Positions 5,661 to 7,160 of a DNA stretch of 7,160 nucleotides are shown piece after piece. Source of the stretch: JANWHF01 sp036276235 (GTDB taxonomy: Bacteria > Planctomycetota > Phycisphaerae > Tepidisphaerales > Tepidisphaeraceae); the NCBI GenBank assembly GCA_036276235.1, contig DATBDZ010000194.1, positions 1 through 7,160 of the forward strand, read 5' to 3'. The translations under genes and the position numbers were made by a program. Positions within the stretch are counted from its first letter, which is position 1, and every line of letters begins with the position of its first letter. The notes beneath the pieces were generated by a model. That model was given only the letters and a program-made list of their open reading frames with translations, had not been told where the DNA came from and searched no databases.

Positions 5661-5818
5661 TGTGGCATGGGCATCCTGCCCATGGCTTGTTGTACTCAGC
5701 AAGCGTCGGCCGTACTCGGCCGACATCAGCAAGAGCGAAGCGTTCTTCGCTCAATCGGCTGGGGTACAGCCGATCCGTGCGGAGTATCGCACGACATGGG
5801 CGAGACGCCCATGCCACA
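5661..5818. repeat. Palindromic element of seven consecutive hairpins with inverted terminal repeats
   Basis: Seven small hairpins lie almost end to end: 5666-5684, 5685-5704, 5705-5724, 5733-5752, 5754-5774, 5777-5792 and 5795-5813. Six have 8-bp stems (five perfect, one with a single wobble) and 3-5 base loops; the sixth in order has a 5-bp stem. The outer 24 bases at each end (5661-5684 and 5795-5818) are inverted copies matching at 21 positions, starting TGTGGCATGGGC, and each is itself a hairpin. TCAGCAAG occurs at 5696-5703 and 5726-5733. The element begins the base after the ctaC stop codon and ends five bases before the ctaD ATG. It stays open in the ctaD frame and would encode a spurious 54-residue extension (AWASRPC at one end, WAGCPCHK at the other). 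It is most likely a non-autonomous mobile palindromic repeat. Confidence 0.85.
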
Positions 5819-7021
5819 TTATTTCATCGCCACCTTCGGCGGCGGCTGTCTGAAATACTTTGTATACGGCTCCTGCTTCATCTGCTCGTCATCGAGCACG
5901 ATGAATTTATCCTGCATTGTGTAATGGCCCTGGCCGCACAATTCTTCGCAGACCAGTTCCCAGTAAAAGGGGACGGACACTGTCACTTCGGAAATCCCCG
6001 CTGCCTTGAGCGCGGCAATGTCGGTCAACTGGACCGGATTCCCATCGCGCAGGATCGTATTGCCGTCCTTGTCTTCATAGCAATAGAAGCTGGGGCCTCG
6101 CCGCGGCTTCTTCAGTTTCGCGCCGGGCGTCTTTTCGTTGATGACGGCATTGGCCTCGCGTCGCTGCTTGTTGAGATCCCCAACCACCTTCTCCAACGCC
6201 GTAAGGTTGTATGCCTTGGGCGGGTCCTGCTTCTCGCGGCAGCTTGCGGTCGCCGTGAGATATATTTTCCCGCGCATGCCAGGCACGGCATCGAGCTTCA
6301 CGCGAAAATTCGGCAGATAAAAATCGTGGATCACATCGCGGCTGCCGATGTTCACCTCGATCGAGCGGCCCTTGGGAACTTCCACCGCGCGGAATGAATC
6401 GCGCCAATCATCGTCGGTGCCGTTGGGGTCGTCAAAATCCTTGCCCAGTGGGTTTACGTTTTCAATGTAATTGTCGATGATCTGCCGCGCTTGTTCTTCG
6501 GGCAGATAGGCCGGGCCGGGCACGGCCGGAAATTGAAAGGTCGCGCCTTCCGGAAGCTTTGGCCATTTCAGATCAGTCGTCTTAGGGTAGAGCAGATAAC
6601 GGCCCAGCTCGCCGTCCGGGCCGGGATAGATCACGTTCCACTTGAACTGCTGGCCGATCACCAGAATCTTCACGACATTGGGATCGTTTGCCACCGTCGG
6701 GTTATAGCGGTAATCGTCCCAGACGCGCTTGGTCCAGAGCGCAATCACAATGAGTATGATCGCGGGGATGATTGTCCACGCCATCTCCAGGCGCGTGTTG
6801 CCGTGGCTGAAGATGCCTTTGCGGTTATTCGGTCGGCCGCGGTACTTGATCAGGAAATAGACCAGCGCGCCCTGCACGCCGAAGAAGATGATCGTGGTGA
6901 TCCAGAAGATGAACAGAAAGATCACATCCATCTGCCGCCCGTGGACCGAATAGTTAGGCGGCAGCCACCAGTCCCATCCGATTGCCAATGGGAGGGGTAG
7001 GTGTGGGATGTTAAGACTCAC
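5819..7021 (-). CDS. ctaC: Cytochrome c oxidase subunit II with extended CuA domain
   Basis: The product is 400 aa, longer than most subunits II. Two membrane helices (about 31-58 and 79-97) anchor a periplasmic cupredoxin domain that takes electrons from cytochrome c and passes them to heme a in subunit I. All CuA ligands are present: H232 (VIHDFYLPNFRVKLDAVPG), C358, C362, H366 and M369 in CEELCGQGHYTM. The aromatic docking patch is GQQFKW (123-128) rather than a Trp-rich run. Two stretches are longer than in usual homologues: about 140-212 and about 258-345, the second a charged, partly helical insertion between the strands carrying H232 and the Cys ligands. No typical N-terminal signal peptide or lipobox and no C-terminal cytochrome c domain are seen. 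The start is GTG at 7021, with GGAGA (7031-7035) nine bases upstream. It is first in a probable ctaC-ctaD operon. Confidence 0.92.
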   Translation of the reverse strand: MSLNIPHLPLPLAIGWDWWLPPNYSVHGRQMDVIFLFIFWITTIIFFGVQGALVYFLIKYRGRPNNRKGIFSHGNTRLEMAWTIIPAIILIVIALWTKRVWDDYRYNPTVANDPNVVKILVIGQQFKWNVIYPGPDGELGRYLLYPKTTDLKWPKLPEGATFQFPAVPGPAYLPEEQARQIIDNYIENVNPLGKDFDDPNGTDDDWRDSFRAVEVPKGRSIEVNIGSRDVIHDFYLPNFRVKLDAVPGMRGKIYLTATASCREKQDPPKAYNLTALEKVVGDLNKQRREANAVINEKTPGAKLKKPRRGPSFYCYEDKDGNTILRDGNPVQLTDIAALKAAGISEVTVSVPFYWELVCEELCGQGHYTMQDKFIVLDDEQMKQEPYTKYFRQPPPKVAMK

Positions 7022-7030
7022 CGGCCGAAT

Positions 7031-7035
7031 TCTCC
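7031..7035 (-). promoter_or_regulatory. Ribosome binding site for the GTG start of ctaC
   Basis: Minus-strand GGAGA lies nine bases upstream of the GTG at 7021-7019, supporting that start codon. No clear -10/-35 pair was found between here and the repeat at 7066. Confidence 0.5.
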
Positions 7036-7065
7036 GTGCGACAAAACAAGGGAGGGTTTGGTGGG

Positions 7066-7160
7066 GCAGACATTCTTGTCTGTCATTCCGCCAAGGACCG
7101 TCGAGGCGTCCCGATCACTAAAGGGAACGAGCCGTCCCCGGCCCGCGGCAGACAAGAATG
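7066..7160. repeat. Palindromic repeat element with inverted ends, cut by the right window edge
   Basis: The left end carries a hairpin GCAGACA-TTCT-TGTCTGT (7066-7083, outer pair a wobble). The right end (7148-7160) carries the start of the same palindrome and would complete just outside the window. The interior has further short stems such as GGAC/GTCC around 7095-7112 and GGGA/TCCC around 7123-7138. The hairpin core is the same as at 718-735. The element sits upstream of ctaC, so the oxidase promoter is either in the 44 bases between them, inside the element, or beyond it. Confidence 0.6.

Noticed and set aside
5656..5817. Extended subunit I start at GTG 5817
   Set aside because: The added residues are translated palindromic repeat and match nothing in the oxidase family.
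5661..5818. CRISPR array or tRNA-like cluster in the hairpin-rich gap
   Set aside because: The stems are not copies of one repeat separated by unique spacers, and no tRNA cloverleaf or conserved T-loop is present.
5654..6397. 247-codon plus-strand open frame across the repeat and opposite ctaC
   Set aside because: It joins repeat sequence to the antisense of the CuA domain; no family resemblance.

Overview
The window looks like chromosomal DNA from a GC-rich member of the Planctomycetota or a close relative. I infer this from several traits together: a secreted Lamin-Tail-Domain protein with a PEP-CTERM-like tail, a heme-copper oxidase subunit I of the A2 (Tyr-Ser) type with very large insertions, a zinc-motif-less ROK protein, a DUF1854 protein, weak or absent Shine-Dalgarno sequences at several genes, and many short palindromic intergenic repeats. 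No rRNA or marker gene confirms the phylum.

Layout. (1) 1-622, minus: the first 207 codons of a secreted GH27 alpha-galactosidase-like enzyme, running off the left edge. (2) 623-779: a divergent promoter region with a sigma70-like promoter for the GH27 gene, a small palindromic repeat, and a TACAAT box so close to the ROK start that the mRNA may be leaderless. (3) 780-1676, plus: a ROK-family sugar kinase or kinase-like protein whose last 18 residues are encoded by an AT-rich repeat. (4) 1618-1751: that repeat, ending in a 20-bp inverted repeat. (5) 1785-2246, plus: a DUF1854 protein with a TTG start. (6) 2247-2972, minus: a lamin-tail-domain surface protein; its stop codon directly abuts the DUF1854 stop. 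(7) 2973-3234: leader of that gene plus a long imperfect hairpin just after the oxidase stop. (8) 3235-5655, minus: cytochrome c oxidase subunit I. (9) 5661-5818: a 158-bp element made of seven consecutive hairpins, filling nearly all of the gap between the two oxidase genes. (10) 5819-7021, minus: cytochrome c oxidase subunit II. (11) 7022-7160: oxidase upstream region with another palindromic repeat, cut by the window edge.

The two oxidase genes (ctaC then ctaD, both minus) encode the catalytic core of an aerobic terminal oxidase: subunit II accepts electrons from a cytochrome c through CuA, and subunit I reduces O2 at heme a3-CuB and pumps protons. Both keep the metal ligands but carry family-atypical insertions, which makes them the most interesting proteins here. 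In subunit I a soluble domain resembling DUF3568 plus two extra membrane helices interrupts the loop between canonical helices III and IV. No subunit III, heme A synthase or assembly gene is in the window. The left half (GH27, ROK) suggests carbohydrate use, but nothing links it functionally to the oxidase half.
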